A DNA stretch of 64,000 nucleotides from Liolophura sinensis. Lineage: Eukaryota > Mollusca > Polyplacophora > Chitonida > Chitonidae. Made by a program: the position numbers and the translations under genes. The notes beneath the pieces are model-generated. The model was given only the letters and a program-made list of their open reading frames with translations. It had not been told where the DNA came from and did not search any database. Below are positions 1 to 13,429 of this stretch, piece after piece (position 1 is the stretch's first letter; every line of letters starts with the position of its first letter). The stretch spans positions 35,321,608-35,385,607 of the forward strand of contig NC_088300.1 in NCBI RefSeq assembly GCF_032854445.1. Direction: 5' to 3'.

Positions 1-2690
1 GAATGAAATCAGCTGTTATATTAGTAATAGAACAGTATATAACATGCATATATGGTACACGGGACGGTTATGTGCAGGTCGCTTTTTGTTTCTTTGTTTG
101 CTGTTATAACGTAATGTTATTAGTGATCGTCTTATACTAGGTTCCTGCTCTACGAAAGCAAATTTGTGCAAAAACTGCACCACAGGTGCAAAATAATTGT
201 AACAAATTCGCACGGGAACGTTAATGTGTACTTTGCATACCGCATCTGCATGTGTCCACAAGATAACCAAATTATGTACCACAGTTTTTGTTTACATCGC
301 GAGCTATATATACAAAATGCACACATTTGCTTTTGGGGTGTGTATATATATATGGCTTGAAAATTACTCTGCGCTGTTCTTTAGCAAGGAAACGTTTATC
401 CTTGTATGTTAGCATTCACCCCCGCACGCAAAATAATAATATTTTTCACCACACACTAAGCCATTCGTTGTGTTAACACCAACATTGTTCGTGGCAGACC
501 TTGCCACTCCCACTGCATGGCTTGCATATAGTCATCCTGATTTTGATTCATTCTGCTTCTGTAAATATTGTTCTTTCTTTTTATCTCTCTCCCAAATTGT
601 ATTTTATTGCAATCCTACAATTTTAAGGACGATACCGTATCGCCAGTATAAACGTAACGCACCTGCAGACACGACGTCGCCCAGCAAGCTGCAGAGAACA
701 TTTTGTGACGTCATACTTTCATATGTATCAGTGCCTATTCCATCGCTATTCCAGAGCCGAATAGGGAAGTTCAAGGCATGACGTCGCCATACTACACAGC
801 GAACAAAGTGAATGCTGAATGTAATCTTATTCACCTTTTACGCATGTAATATACGAAAAAAGCTAAATGTTTTTTCCCAAGTTTATTTTTTCAGTTTAAC
901 TATACCCCATCAAATGAAATGGAATATTTTTGTCAATATATCCGAAAATGTATTCTTAACGTTGTTGGTGTTCGTATTTCTTATGTATGATGCGTATATG
1001 TGTGCATCATCGGATAAAAATAATGTATAAGACAAGCAGGGGAAGTGCGTTTAGTCTTATTATATACCAGTTTTATATATTCTTTGAGCAATATCATAAA
1101 GGTGTTCGGCAACTGCAAGTGTTCGCTTTCTGCGCAGGATGATAATTAACATTGTCTCTGTATAGAAGTAATGCATATGGGTTCCCGTCCGAAAGAAATC
1201 AGAAATTGCCTGGTCCTTAATTTACAGAGAGCAGTAATGTTTTTTTTAAAAGGAAGTATATATTCTGCAATTGTTATATGGGCTGATTATTGCATGCCAT
1301 CTGATGAAACTAAACCATAGAAGAAACCATGTGACCTATCCTAGATATTTCATTGTCATTAGAAGAAAAACGTATTAATTACTCCCAGTATCAAGTTGTT
1401 ATATGGAGTGTGAGCGTCATATTATTGTGTTGAAGAGGGAAATTGTTACTGACGTGGCGTATGTGCGAATGAGTTGTATTTTGATGACGTCCATTTGCAA
1501 CATCCCCGCTTGAGAGCATTATTATCAGTTCTGTTTAACCATACAACTTTGTTAGCTCCTGAAGTAGTCAGTCTAACTAGCAAGATTATGAAAATGTTTT
1601 TATTTTATTAACATTAGGCCTATTTATGCGTTCTGTCCACAGTACTGCGATCCATATCCATGTCTCTTTTGTTATACATTCAAATTCATACTTTATGGAT
1701 TTTGATGATGTTTGGTAATTTTTATTGAATTGATATTCCGAAATAAACGCACCTGCAAAAAGGTCACGCTCTGGACAAAGCTGCAGAACGCCTGAATGTG
1801 ACGTTGTACCTTCCGCACCTCAGTTCCGATTCGTTTGGCGTTCCACGTCTATGCACATGGTGTTCAGTGATGACGTCATAACAAGGCTGCTGTTTGTATG
1901 AGGGTCAAGGTCGAACCGTGAGCGCACCGCCGATAAACTGCTCCACATGTTACATGGTATATATAGTCTTTGGACAAAAATGAAACACTCTCGTTTAAAT
2001 TTGATTTGAATTTTTGCCATTGTTGCTTTGTTTAATTGCAGTTTTTGATATAGTACACCTACCCTTGAATTTCAGTATACAGGCTGTAAATACGAGATGC
2101 TTGACATGCACCAAATAACAATTGTATTAAAACTAACGTGATTGTGGTTTGCCTTCTGCATTAGATTAGTTGTAAAAAGGCCTCTTTGACTCCCAGTTGG
2201 TTGTTTGAATGGGTGTTATAACATGACATACACCCATGCGCAAGTATATTTATGGTAAGGTACTATATACGTGAAAGAGATCGATACTTCGGTACACGAT
2301 AAATTGGCTCCTACTGAAAAAAAATTAGTACAATAACACTGGCTGTACCTATATCCAATGCATTATCTGTGCAAGCCATATGCTTTCAGATGCAGCATAT
2401 AGGGCCTGTATAGGTGTATGCGGTGACCATTGTTGTTTTAAGATGGCGTAAATGTAGATATTAAAATAATTGACATTATTGAAACTCCGTCATTCAGAGC
2501 TTACATGAATAATCAAGCCTTGTTTGTACTAATTTTCATGGAATTAATTTTTTCTTTAAGATTTAGCATTTCTGCGGAACCAAGTTATGACTTTTGTTTT
2601 TAGGGCGCTAGAACTTTGTGATATAGTTTATTTTGAACATATTTTAATACATGTAAATGCTGTAAGATGTTGTTAAACATGATGCTCAGC
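1..2690. other. AT-rich intergenic stretch, no gene seen
   Basis: No convincing exon on either strand: the open frames are short, lack splice context and resemble no family I know. It contains two perfect TGACGTCA palindromes (706-713 and 1,871-1,878). Both sit inside vaguely similar blocks that start with an AACGCACCTGCA-like string (about 655-760 and 1,745-1,880), which suggests an old dispersed repeat. Confidence 0.5.
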
Positions 2691-2784
2691 GTCAGATTTA
2701 CGAATCAGTGTGTATGTTGCAAGTCATCATGAAACATTTGAACACGGAACCAGATGTAGCCATTTTACAGGACTGCGTCGGCAT

Positions 2785-2930
2785 CTTATGGTTGCCGTGG
2801 TAACCAGAGAAACCAGCTGATGAGTGAGAGCCGTGGGAACTAAGTCAGCGTCTGACTCACGTGCGCGTTCTCTCCCACATGCTAAGGTTACAGCGTCTGT
2901 GGACCAATGGGAGGCGAGTGTGAGCGACAA
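2785..2930. promoter_or_regulatory. Possible promoter or enhancer: X-box, AP-1/E-box, CCAAT
   Basis: Several well-formed sites lie within 130 bp. GTTGCCGTGGTAAC at 2,791-2,804 fits the RFX X-box consensus (two half-sites, 2-bp spacer). TGACTCA at 2,853-2,859 overlaps a CACGTG E-box at 2,858-2,863. A CCAAT motif lies at 2,904-2,908. Local GC is higher than in the surrounding DNA. No downstream coding exon was identified, so the target gene and even the direction are unknown. This is inference from motif clustering. Confidence 0.3.
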
Positions 2931-3009
2931 CTGAAGCTGTTATCTCCAGAGGATGTCGAGACAAAAAATAAAGTCAGTCCGCGAGAAGATAGGATGAAGA
3001 TGACAGTTT

Positions 3010-4560
3010 TTATTGACAACTTTCCTAAATGTCAAAATGACCAAGCGGTCGCAGTGTCTTGGGAACAGGATCTTTTTAAGTGCCGTTACTCATCGTGTGA
3101 ACTGTTCGTTTTTTATCTGTCTTTCTTTATTATTTTTTTTTTTAAATTTCACATGTAGATATATATGTAAACATAAAAGTAAAATTTAAGTGGCAACATG
3201 CAATGAAGCCGCTGTGCTCATAAATTAGCAGCCACGAAAAAACACTTTACGGCAAAATTACCTTTCATTTGGAATAGATGTTTACGTTCACGTTGGCGAA
3301 ATTTAATTGGTTGTCGCATACTGACACGGACTGTGCGCTCAATGTTACAATGCTTCACTCCAACGTAGTATCATCACTTGAGGTAAGGGTTCAATCCCGG
3401 TCTGGAACTTGAAATTTGTAGCTTAAGCCGCTCTCAGTGTTCGTGGGGCCTTGGGGTCATTGTTTATAAATGCAGTCCTACTTTCATAATTAAGACCACT
3501 TGCCTTCCACCTGTATAGTATGGTTGTCAGACTAGGAAAAATTCACCACAGGTTTTCCCAAGCACGCCGGTTCCATCGCCATATAACTAACTACAATCGT
3601 ATAAGAGAAAAAAGTCTTGAGTGTTAAACAACTATCAAATAAATAAGTAAAGAACAAACTTATGACATTGTCTACGTGTACAAATATTCCGTGTAGTGTT
3701 TGCCATGTGAATGGATGTAGACTTTGACGTCCGCTGGTTCGAATCCAACTGTTTCAGCTTTGCCCTCACTGGCTCGTAGGGAAGTTTCGAGTGCGAACAC
3801 GTATGAAGGTAGAAAAAGTCCAGCTGTATCATGCGACCCCTCAAAAATGTTAGGCAACTATTTTTGATCACATTCACTAAAACACGAGTGTGGTAAAAAG
3901 CCATTTAGAATAGACGAATGATTGAGAAAATAGAGAATCACAACGTTTGTGAAGTTGAGAAGTTTCTATAGGTAAGAAGTGTCATTTGTACCTGTCGAAA
4001 ATGTTAAGACAAGTGAGCAGTAAATTGTCACCATGACACAGCAGGCCTGCTTGTAACTTTGCCGACAAAAGAGTTCCAACTCGAAACTCCCCCCCTATTA
4101 CTGTAAAGCGCCGTTCAGCTGAGCATCCCATCGGGTCTTCGCCGTTGAGGTCACGTGCTCAAATTCTTACCTCGCTGGTTGCGCTGCAGCTTTAAGTCAG
4201 GAGGTTTGTCAGATACATGCAGTGTGAAGAGCGGAGGCTTTCTGCTGCACCCATAAACTTGATCACCCGTCGTGTGTGATACATAGAGGAGTATACAATT
4301 TACTCTCTGCGAAGGATAGAGCTAATACTTTTGACGCAGGTTTAATGCACGCCCCAGAAGTGTTTGTTTGTTATATAGGTGATCTCAATTCTTAACGAAA
4401 CCCGGCATTTATTTCATGAAAACTTGTATACAGAGTGCAAAAATGCATGTTTTCGCTGACATTTTATTAATTCAGATTGCGTGGTGAATGTTGCACAGAA
4501 GTGACTTAAGAAACAATGTTATCATTATTATGGATTTACACTTTTTAAATCACTGAAAGA
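3010..4560. other. Intergenic, scattered tRNA-like B-box remnants
   Basis: No gene seen. GGTTCAATCCC near 3,388 and GGTTCGAATCC near 3,738 match the B box of RNA polymerase III promoters. They probably mark decayed tRNA-derived SINEs; similar B-box strings recur near 4,772, 5,019 and 17,390. No cloverleaf can be folded around any of them, so they are not called as tRNA genes. Confidence 0.35.
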
Positions 4561-4566
4561 TTCTGT

Positions 4567-4720
4567 ATGGTGCTGAATCACCGTGACAGATTCTATATGG
4601 CGCTGAATCACCGTGACAGGTTCTATATGGTGCTGAATCACCGTGACAGATTCTATATGGCGCTGAATCACCGTGACAGATTCTATATGGTGCTGAATCA
4701 CTGTGACAGATTCTATAGTG
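4567..4720 (+). repeat. 30-bp minisatellite, about 5 copies
   Basis: A unit reading GCTGAATCACCGTGACAG followed by ATTCTATATGG is repeated five times with only T/C and A/G changes between units. Because 30 is a multiple of three, one frame stays open across the array, but nothing around it looks coding. Confidence 0.9.
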
Positions 4721-5590
4721 CTGATATCTGGCTGAGACCAGTCCGTGCCTAAATCTGAAATATAATCAGTTCGAATCCCGTAGTGATTTTAGTCAAGTTT
4801 AAAAAACTAGAATCTGTGCTGCATATATACCTAGGAAGTGTGAATCCCAAGTAATGATAATACTTCTAATTATTAGTCATTTTCGTTTTATCGTTTTGTG
4901 ATACAACGGTTCTAGTCTACTGGATTGATCTAAAACATTCAGATCATGTTAACCAAGTTTGGAGTTATAAGTTTTGTTCTACATACAACTATAGTCCTGA
5001 AGATCAGTGAGGCTGAGTGTTCGAATCCATGTAGATCCCTGTGGAATGAACAGAGAGTTATGGAGGTATATAGCAAGGTTTTTCGATATCTGAAGATGAT
5101 TTAACATTTAAAGCTGATTGTTTCCTTCCGGGATCTGCCAAGTTTCCTGGAACCATAAACCTCGTGTCGCCACAGAGGTGAATCATGTATTACATAATAA
5201 TGCGTGAAACTAATGCTTATAATGAAAGAAATTAGTAATTATAACATATATCCTATTCAGTCTCTGATAAAATCATGTATAACCCCGGTTCGTGGATGAA
5301 AAGGCCATGTTAAAGTTTGGAGAGGAAAGTCTGCAAATCGACCATTTCCGCTCTGTGATGATGATTGAATTGTGTATATCAACGTTTATAGATATATGTA
5401 TTACACGTTATCTCGACATAGCCCAGCCCGTCGTTTGTCGTTAGCTTGCAAGTAACCAAATTCCATCTCTAACCCACGGGCGATGCAGCCGTTCGGAGGG
5501 CATGGGAAAATCTTAGGTTTGTCTAAAAACTTCTCTGTCCGTGGCTATATTTTGTTAGGTTGTATTTTTTTTAAGTCACCGTTGTCATAT
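4721..5590. other. Intergenic, nothing recognised
   Basis: AT-rich DNA without coding exons that I can support. B-box-like strings near 4,772 and 5,019 suggest SINE decay products. Confidence 0.4.
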
Positions 5591-6120
5591 AACGCAGCGC
5601 GGTGACTGAAGCGCGCGAGCGGGTATAGAGACTTTAGGTTTGGGAAAGTTACCAAAGTGAACAGCATCTTCCTCCATCCACCAGATGTGAACGCTCTGTA
5701 AACATTGGATGGCACGTCACCACGGGGAGCACAGCTATCATATAAAGATGTTGTGCATTATCCGACTTTTCTCACGGCGAATTTTCCCACGCTGTATGTT
5801 GGTGCTAAAACATACATGTAAGACAACATAAAGTATTGCTGCGGTTTCTAAGAGCCGGTCGGCGGCCGAAATTTCTACGAAGCGTGTCAGAGAGGCCCCG
5901 AAGAGTTGCCGCGGACGAGACCTGCTCGACGGGCGGCTAAATATCGCTTAACGCGAGAGAAGCACGATTAATGAGCAATTTCTGTTCACTTAACAGATGT
6001 GACCGTTCCGGTGCAGTGGGAAGGCCCGAGCACGTGCATCGGTGGCCTGTCCGTAAGACCGACGAAGGCCCACAGTCGCCTTGTCGCCAACCAATCACTA
6101 GCAATTACTGAGAAGTTGTA
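5590..6120. promoter_or_regulatory. CpG-rich island-like stretch
   Basis: CpG dinucleotides are far denser here than in neighbouring DNA, for example around 5,596-5,626 and 5,852-5,945. The stretch has no long open frame and no identified exon. It may be the promoter, first non-coding exon or conserved enhancer of an unseen gene. A CCAAT motif lies near 6,092. Evidence is base composition only. Confidence 0.3.
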
Positions 6121-6800
6121 AACTCGTACATTATCACCACGGAATCAGTTGAAGCAAGTTGTCTCAATTACTAATGAATCCTTAGTAACTGTTTACCACT
6201 GGGTCCTTTGAAAGAGAGGACGGACTTTATGGAGACTTGATTTTAATTGTTTGGGAATATTCTAAGCTCAAGGAATCAAGGGCATATGATGCAAGCGATG
6301 TTTATCAACAATGGAATGTTGGTCAGGACTGGTATATTGCATGACTGATGTATATACGAAGCAAAACCCAACGTCATAGCACGGATGAAGCTCATAGTGT
6401 TGCATATACAAGCCAATTTCAAAATTTCATCATTGTAAGACAGATGTGCGCAACAAATCCATATATAGTCTATATATACATGTATACTGCAGTCTTTTAA
6501 AAAAAATTTGGAAATGTCAGCTTTTGACATTATGGCCGAATATAATTTCGCATTAATGCTACATGAGATGTATTGCACAGAGAACTTTGATTCCTGTTTT
6601 TCACGAAAACAACACGTAAACATATATCACCCAAGTTTTGTAAGTCCATGCACATATATGGCGTTGAGTATTGGCGTCGGCGGCTGCATATTCGTATACG
6701 GCATATAGTCGAACCATGTAGTGTTTTTAGCGTTCACATAACGTAATGTAATTTACAGTACAGTGATCTTACGTTTGAAATATTTTAATTTCTTTCCAGG

Positions 6801-6918
6801 ACGACGCAGTGATAGACTATCCAACTGGACACACATATTTAATGTCCAAGTTTTGTCGGGGAAGATGCCGAAGAAGCACAAGGCATATAGATGTCTTGCG
6901 TCAGTTGCACTGCTGACT
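6801..6918 (+). other. Possible terminal exon, small Cys/Arg-rich peptide
   Basis: A good acceptor (TTTCTTTCCAG) ends at 6,800 and is followed by an open frame of 38 codons to a TGA at 6,916-6,918. The encoded tail includes the basic, cysteine-containing string SKFCRGRCRRSTRH. No upstream partner exon with a signal peptide was found, so this may be chance. Very uncertain. Confidence 0.15.
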
Positions 6919-7800
6919 TAAATAGAAACCATCTGTGCGACACTTAGCCGAATATGTGACCGAGAAAAGGCGGGAAAAGATCGAATATCACATCAACAAC
7001 CCACATACAGCGGAAAGACATTCCAGAAAATACGCGTTCCAGGATAACCCCCCTCAATACTATTACACCATGCCTGCTGCTCTCTATATGCGACTCTAGT
7101 GGCAAGATAAGGGTTTATGTATGTGTAAAAGACGGCTCCTACGGGGGTATATGTGACATGTAAATGGTGTAACAGACCGTAATTGATGACCAAGAATGAT
7201 GTTGTGCGTGTGTAAACATGTATATAAACGCGTTGGTGTCCAAAAATGACATGGTTAATGATGCTACTGACTTAAGGGAAATAAGTCTGTATATAGTGAA
7301 GCAGCACGGCATACATGGTAATATACATCACACATACATCTTCCTACATACCTGTATATTCAGAGTTATGTCTCAATGCCTTATTTCTTAAACTGATTTC
7401 ATCACGAACGGGACTGTGTGTGTGTTTTTGTTTTGTTGTTGTTTTTTTTTATTTTTTTATTTTTTTTTTTGGAGAAATTTTCTCGACGGCTAAGTTCATT
7501 TAATTTCTAGATCGACACATGTAGGCCTACTTTTATTGTGCAATATGAAATTTTCGTTTTTATCAATTGGACATCTCCATACACACAAATCCCGCTTAAT
7601 TTTACTTACCACAGCGTAAATTTACGTTATTATGCTATACAAGTGTTTCCAACCACCCAAAAAGTTAATTAATTTCAGTTGCGTAAAATAGCCAAAACAC
7701 ATTGATTATGTAAATATTAAGACGCTTCTGATTCAGTCTACCAAACGTTTAATCATATTATATCTGTGACTACACTGAAAAAGCAAATGTTTATTATTTA
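6919..7800. other. Intergenic, nothing recognised
   Basis: AT-rich, with a T-run near 7,440-7,472. No exon, RNA gene or element could be supported. Confidence 0.4.
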
Positions 7801-7820
7801 AACATATCTCCGCGACAGAT

Positions 7821-7954
7821 TTATTTATTTATTTATTTGGATTAGTGTTTTACGCCGTACTCAAGAATATTTCACTAATACGACGGCGGCCAGCATTGTG
7901 GTGGGTGGAAACCGGGCAGAGCCCGGGGGAAACCCACCACCATCCGCAGGTTGC
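7821..7954 (-). mobile_element. 5'-truncated tRNA-SINE with 14-bp target-site duplication
   Basis: This is the 3' half of the SINE family seen repeatedly in the window, lying in minus orientation. It runs from an (AAAT)n tail at 7,821 through the conserved body, whose plus-strand text contains TTTTACGCCGTACTCAAG. The tRNA head is missing. TCTCCGCGACAGAT occurs at both 7,807-7,820 and 7,955-7,968, a clean duplication of the target site. That proves retroposition of a truncated copy. Confidence 0.85.
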
Positions 7955-7969
7955 TCTCCGCGACAGATA

Positions 7970-10280
7970 ATAAACGTGATTAACAAATGCTTTTCAGTAT
8001 ATCGGACTCGTACCAATACTGTTTAGAGCGTTAAAATGATTCCTTTCAAAAAGATATAAGTTGATCCGTTTTATACATTTTAGGCAATTCATAAACTATT
8101 TTGAACGTTAACATGTTGCACACACTATAAAGAATGCTTACTTTTAACATGTTCAGGGTGTGTTTATTTTTCAAAATGCACGCGTATGTTCATAAATATA
8201 TTGATTTATTTTATAAATACTGACATTTATTGCATAAATGTAATAATTTATGTAGTAAATTGAATGGGTTTATTGTTTAAACGGAGCGATTCAAAGTTTC
8301 AATGTATATGACCAACATAATAAAGCAGTCTTATTGTCAGTTGTTAGGTAAACATGTTTAAAAGTTTAAGTATTAAACATGTTAAAGTTAAACATTAAGC
8401 ACGTTTATTATCTGTTGCAAAGAGATATTTAAATGTTAAACATTTGTTTTTCAGTGTAGCGGATAAAATGATATAACTGCATATGCTTCAAACTTCTCCA
8501 ACGACCAGTGTCACCTCTGTGTTATTCCTGTTTCTAGAAAAAATGTACTTGTTACACACTATCTAATCTATAGAAGAGAGGATATGGGGAGGTGGGGAGA
8601 GAATTGTTCGTACAAATATAGTTTCTGAGGTACCAACGTAACTGAAGTTAATTTCGTGGATTGAAAAGCTTTCTTAATATGTGTCTCGCAGTTTCTTAGA
8701 CAAGAACTGTATATATGTACACGTAGTTGGAAACATTATAGCTTTGCTGGCCATGTGTGGCTGAGACACCTGAATGAGGGATTGACTGAATGCATAAAGA
8801 GAGGACGAGGCTAGTTAAACACCACCCTAGGGAACATCATTTGACATGGTCTAGCATGCATGGTTTAGCTGGTCGGAATTATCAAAGACTTCTTAAATGA
8901 CCAATGGTAAATTAACCCGGATACTCTTGATCATTAGCAAGGAGGTGTAACTTATACCTCTATCGCTTTTAACGACACCTCTCTAAGATCGCTTCTGCAG
9001 TAACAACAGCGTAACGGCGTCCCCTTATAACTGGCGAAATTAACCGATTCTTCCTCAAATTGACTGCTTAAACTGCCCATGGGGACACATGTATAGAGGG
9101 TTCGATTCGAGAACCATTCAAGTAAACGGAAGCGTAAAGTTACGTCAACGCTGGATAGACTATACATGATGTTTCTGAAATCTCTCAAGATCCATGTTAT
9201 GAGCAAATTAAATAATATGAAGTCGAGAGGGTTACACCAGGAGAAGATCATATATTATCGTTTTGGTGCAATTAAGCTTTCAAGTTACCTACAAAAATGA
9301 TTTTATTATGTACGTATAGTTCAGAGAAATGGTTTTTCACGATTTATATCACACTGGACACTTTTATATATAACGCCAAATATACTTTTTAACCGTTCAT
9401 TCTTTGTCGTTCTAGAGCGTTTTGTGGTAAAATTGCATGCCATTTCGCAAGGAATAACCCCATCTCAATCTTTTAGAGCCCATATCTGATGTAGACTAGC
9501 TTAGACGTTTTGATGAGCTGGCATTTTCCTACAATTATAAATACGCAAATTCATAGTTCCAAGGATAGTTCAAGTATATGCTGTGTCCTGTTCGGAGCAC
9601 GTGCACCAAACTGATTTGATTATTCTTAGATATTAGAGAGTTCCTGTTCAAGGGTAATAACCCTCTAACAAAATATCCTCCCAGGTGACTGTCTATAACA
9701 TTCTGGATTTGGTCTTTGAACTCAAGTCATTATGATATTGAATGAAAACTCATGTAAACCATATCTGTGCGTAACCAATTTATTTTGGTTACAACGATTG
9801 AATATAAGGCGAATTAAGGTCTGGTGACGGCGTGATAATCGGTATCTGATCACGTGTACCTAGTAACGTACAACCACTTAACATTTTCACTCCCTTTAGC
9901 TTGAAGCGGACTCTATAATGACGAAGTAAAATTCGCAGGGTATTTAGATAACGCATCATGCTCGGTACTATATGTGAAATGACATGTTGATTCCGTCCGT
10001 GAAAGCTGCTTACGTAGTGCCATATGGTGTCAAGAAAAGGGAGAAAAACAATCTTATCGTGGTTTTAATCAATGGCTGGCCTTTGTAAACAATATGGCCT
10101 TATTGGCTTAATGACTTGATCCTCTAGCTTTGAACGTTCTTGGTTACATCTGTACATGTGTGAGCATGCGCTATATAGCGTAAAGACAGTTCACCATGGA
10201 CAAACAGTTACCAGAGAGACGTGCTTGTGTTTGGCCATCCCTTAGACGAATAACTTGTCACCATATTGGAGAAATATGAA
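7970..10280. other. Intergenic, nothing recognised
   Basis: No exon or RNA gene found. Repeated AACATGTTAAA-like strings at 8,340-8,450 are low-complexity, not a structured repeat. Confidence 0.4.
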
Positions 10281-10297
10281 CTTGGGTTGTTGGTATA

Positions 10298-10497
10298 TTT
10301 ATTTATTTATTTGATTGCTGATTTACGCCGTGATCAAGAATATTTCACTTATACGACGGCGGCCAACATTATGGTGGGTGAAAACCGGGCAGAGCCCAGG
10401 GGAAACCCACGACCATCCGCAGATTGCTCCCGGACCTTCCCACGTACGGCCGGAGAGGAAGCCAGCATGAGCTGGACTTGAACTCACAGTGACCGCA
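10298..10497 (-). mobile_element. 5'-truncated tRNA-SINE with 13-bp target-site duplication
   Basis: Same SINE family in minus orientation. It is more complete than the 7.8-kb copy, reaching the region just 3' of the tRNA B box (plus-strand text GGACTTGAACTCACAG). GGTTGTTGGTATA is found on both sides, at 10,285-10,297 and 10,498-10,510, so the ends are exact. Divergence from the other copies is low, so the insertion is probably fairly recent. Confidence 0.88.
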
Positions 10498-10894
10498 GGT
10501 TGTTGGTATAACAACACTGCTCCAATGTTTATGCATGAATGGCCGACCAATGTTTGTCAAGCTTATAGTCATGTGTATATGTCTATGTATATTGCATCCA
10601 CATACTTGGTCTCAATTGTTATGATTATATTGTTCTATACAATGTCCACTTATATCAGCTACATGCACGGGGCTGAGTTATGGACAAACCATGTGACAGT
10701 TAATGTTCTGGTTGAGTCGATTACCTTATTTGATTGAAGTTTCGCAACGTGTACTCGAAAATATTTCCACTATATGATGACAACCAACAAGGTCTAGACA
10801 ACTTTGTATAAAACCCACCCTAGTCGGAAATGGAACCAATAAACCAAATCACTTCGCTCTGAATATTAAAATGTTGCCTCTTTCAAAAACAATG

Positions 10895-10898
<4 letters not shown>

Positions 10899-10991
<93 letters not shown>
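10899..10991. repeat. (TA)n microsatellite, about 46 units
   Basis: Nearly uninterrupted TA dinucleotides with one GTA interruption near the right end. Such tracts extrude cruciforms easily and are usually length-polymorphic. Confidence 0.97.
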
Positions 10992-10999
10992 AAGCAATT

Positions 11000-13280
11000 A
11001 ATCATCATAATCATCGCCGTTCTTCTACAAATTAAGAGAGTCGTTGAAGATGTAGTCAAGGTTGGTTTCGCACATGTAAGGTGAATGTGACGAATGCCTT
11101 TGTTTGGAATATTCAGTCATAATATTGTATTATCAGTCCAGTAACTGATCACAAGATAAGTCTTCCCGTCCATCTCTCCCAATAAATGTTTCCGCAAGAC
11201 ATCTTCATTCAGACTCCGTCTCCATGTTTGTTGAAATTTTCGTTTCCGTATGATATGTCACATTAAACATGACGTATTCAACTTAATACTTCCGGTAATG
11301 TCATGATACCTTGCCTGGGCAATTGATATTGTGCATTCCTCCCAAGTTTTGATTGGGCACGATATCTCAGTCAGTTAAAACTTTACCATTGTCATAAAAT
11401 TTTGTTTGGGCTTGCGATAGGCTATATCAAAACATATGCAAAATCTGATCGTAAATGTATTGTGGTATCACTAAACTAGTATATTGTCTTAGCTTTTCTG
11501 AAAGACATTTACCTCACACTGCTCTAGTTTTTCCTGTTTTTGTAAGTATAACATGTGGAGATACATAATTGCCATCGATCTGCGATTTATAATATACAAG
11601 CAAAGACTTAATTGTACATATTGGTACAACGTATATACATACTATTGCGTTGCGAAAGAGCTTATTCCATTGCAAAATTAAATAAAGCTGGGCCATCCTG
11701 GACAAAGGTGAAAATAGGGAGTGCGATTATAAACATATAAAAGCATACAAGCGCGGACAAATTATAGTGATTTTTTTGAAATACTGTTCTGCATTAAGAT
11801 ATGAAGTTAATTATAGCGCAGGTCCACTGTTACATTCAAGTTGAATTAATACCCCAGTGAAATAATTATCTTCACCCCCTATAGTGGACGCCCCTGACCA
11901 TGACGGGAGGGGCTGGTTTTACTTACTCCGTTACGCCTGACCACGATGTGTTTACAAACAGTTACCCAGCACAGGTTCTCTGATCCGGTACCCATTACTT
12001 ATATAATAAATGTTCACGGGCCTTTACGCTCCCTCTTCTGAAGTTATCCCGGTACCCACGAGGGCAATAAACGGACCGATGGGTGGTGAGGTGCAGGGGA
12101 ACGAGGTGTAAGTAGATAGGCTTTACAGTGTTAGGTGTTTCAAAGAGATGCGACCACGAAGCGGCAGATGGTGGCGTTGAGAGGTTCAAACCAGCCGCTA
12201 GTTAACGGTTCATTGATGTTAGAGGAGATTTCTGATCTAACCAGCGTTTTATTTGTTGTTGTACGTCAACGATAGACGGCTTCTGTGTATATACTCACTG
12301 TCACACGATGACCGCCGTTAGTTCGGGAGACACATAGACATCCGTATCTGCTGATGACGTCATCACTAAACTAAGCCACGTGGATAAGCTTGCGTTTGTT
12401 TCCAAGTACACAGCATCAAAATCACACGAGTTAAGTGTGCAGTACGATACAATCAAAAATTCACAAAGTACATTCGAATCCATCCAGGAATCAATTGATT
12501 CAAGTTGAAACAAAATGAATAAATGTCAAAATGCAACATACTGAATCAATCAGTTTTACATTGAATCCATCCACGAAACAATCAATCGATCTGAAACAAC
12601 CTCTTTGAACATCTTTGTTCCACACGATCTAATTCCTCTCGGCATATACCATCTACACGAACCTTTCCTTCATGCAACCCTGTACCTGTAGCCATATAGC
12701 TATACACGTCATGACTGCATGGAATATACGCACGTTATCATATTGGTTATTGGTTTATGTCCGTTAGTTTAGTTCATCACTTCGAAATAACATCAATATA
12801 TTTCAACACGTAACCATCCGAAACTGACACTGGTACATCAGGTCGTTTATTGCATGGTGACCAGTCTGACTGCGGCTTTACGTCGGGAAACTTGCCTTGT
12901 ACCTGTCAGAAGGCGGTGGTTACATGAATACAACTTCGGACAACTGGTCCCTGACTATGACGTACCACCTTATAAAATACAAATCAAATAAAAAAATATA
13001 CACATTTATAAGCTATATATGCGTACATTTTATATATAAGTGAGATTACATAAACATGTATAAATGTTTTTTACACCTCGTTGTATGCTCTTTACACGTA
13101 GTTTCTTCACCTACATATAAATATAGATACCTGAGCACCGTCAGAAGTGCAATATTCTTAGGTAAAACACCAATCAAAGAAATAATTACACAAGTTTATG
13201 CCTTGCATTGTACCAGGCTGAGATTGCACGCAGTGTATACACATTTTTTACCCTGCTATAGACGTACACGGAAAGACATA
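11000..13280. other. Intergenic, nothing recognised
   Basis: No supportable gene. A perfect TGACGTCA palindrome lies at 12,355-12,362. A string near 12,891-12,932 (AACTTGCC through AGGCGGTGG) is the reverse complement of the dispersed family whose units form the 116-bp array at 34.3 kb. Confidence 0.4.
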
Positions 13281-13284
13281 CACG

Positions 13285-13423
<139 letters not shown>

Positions 13424-13429
13424 TTACAC

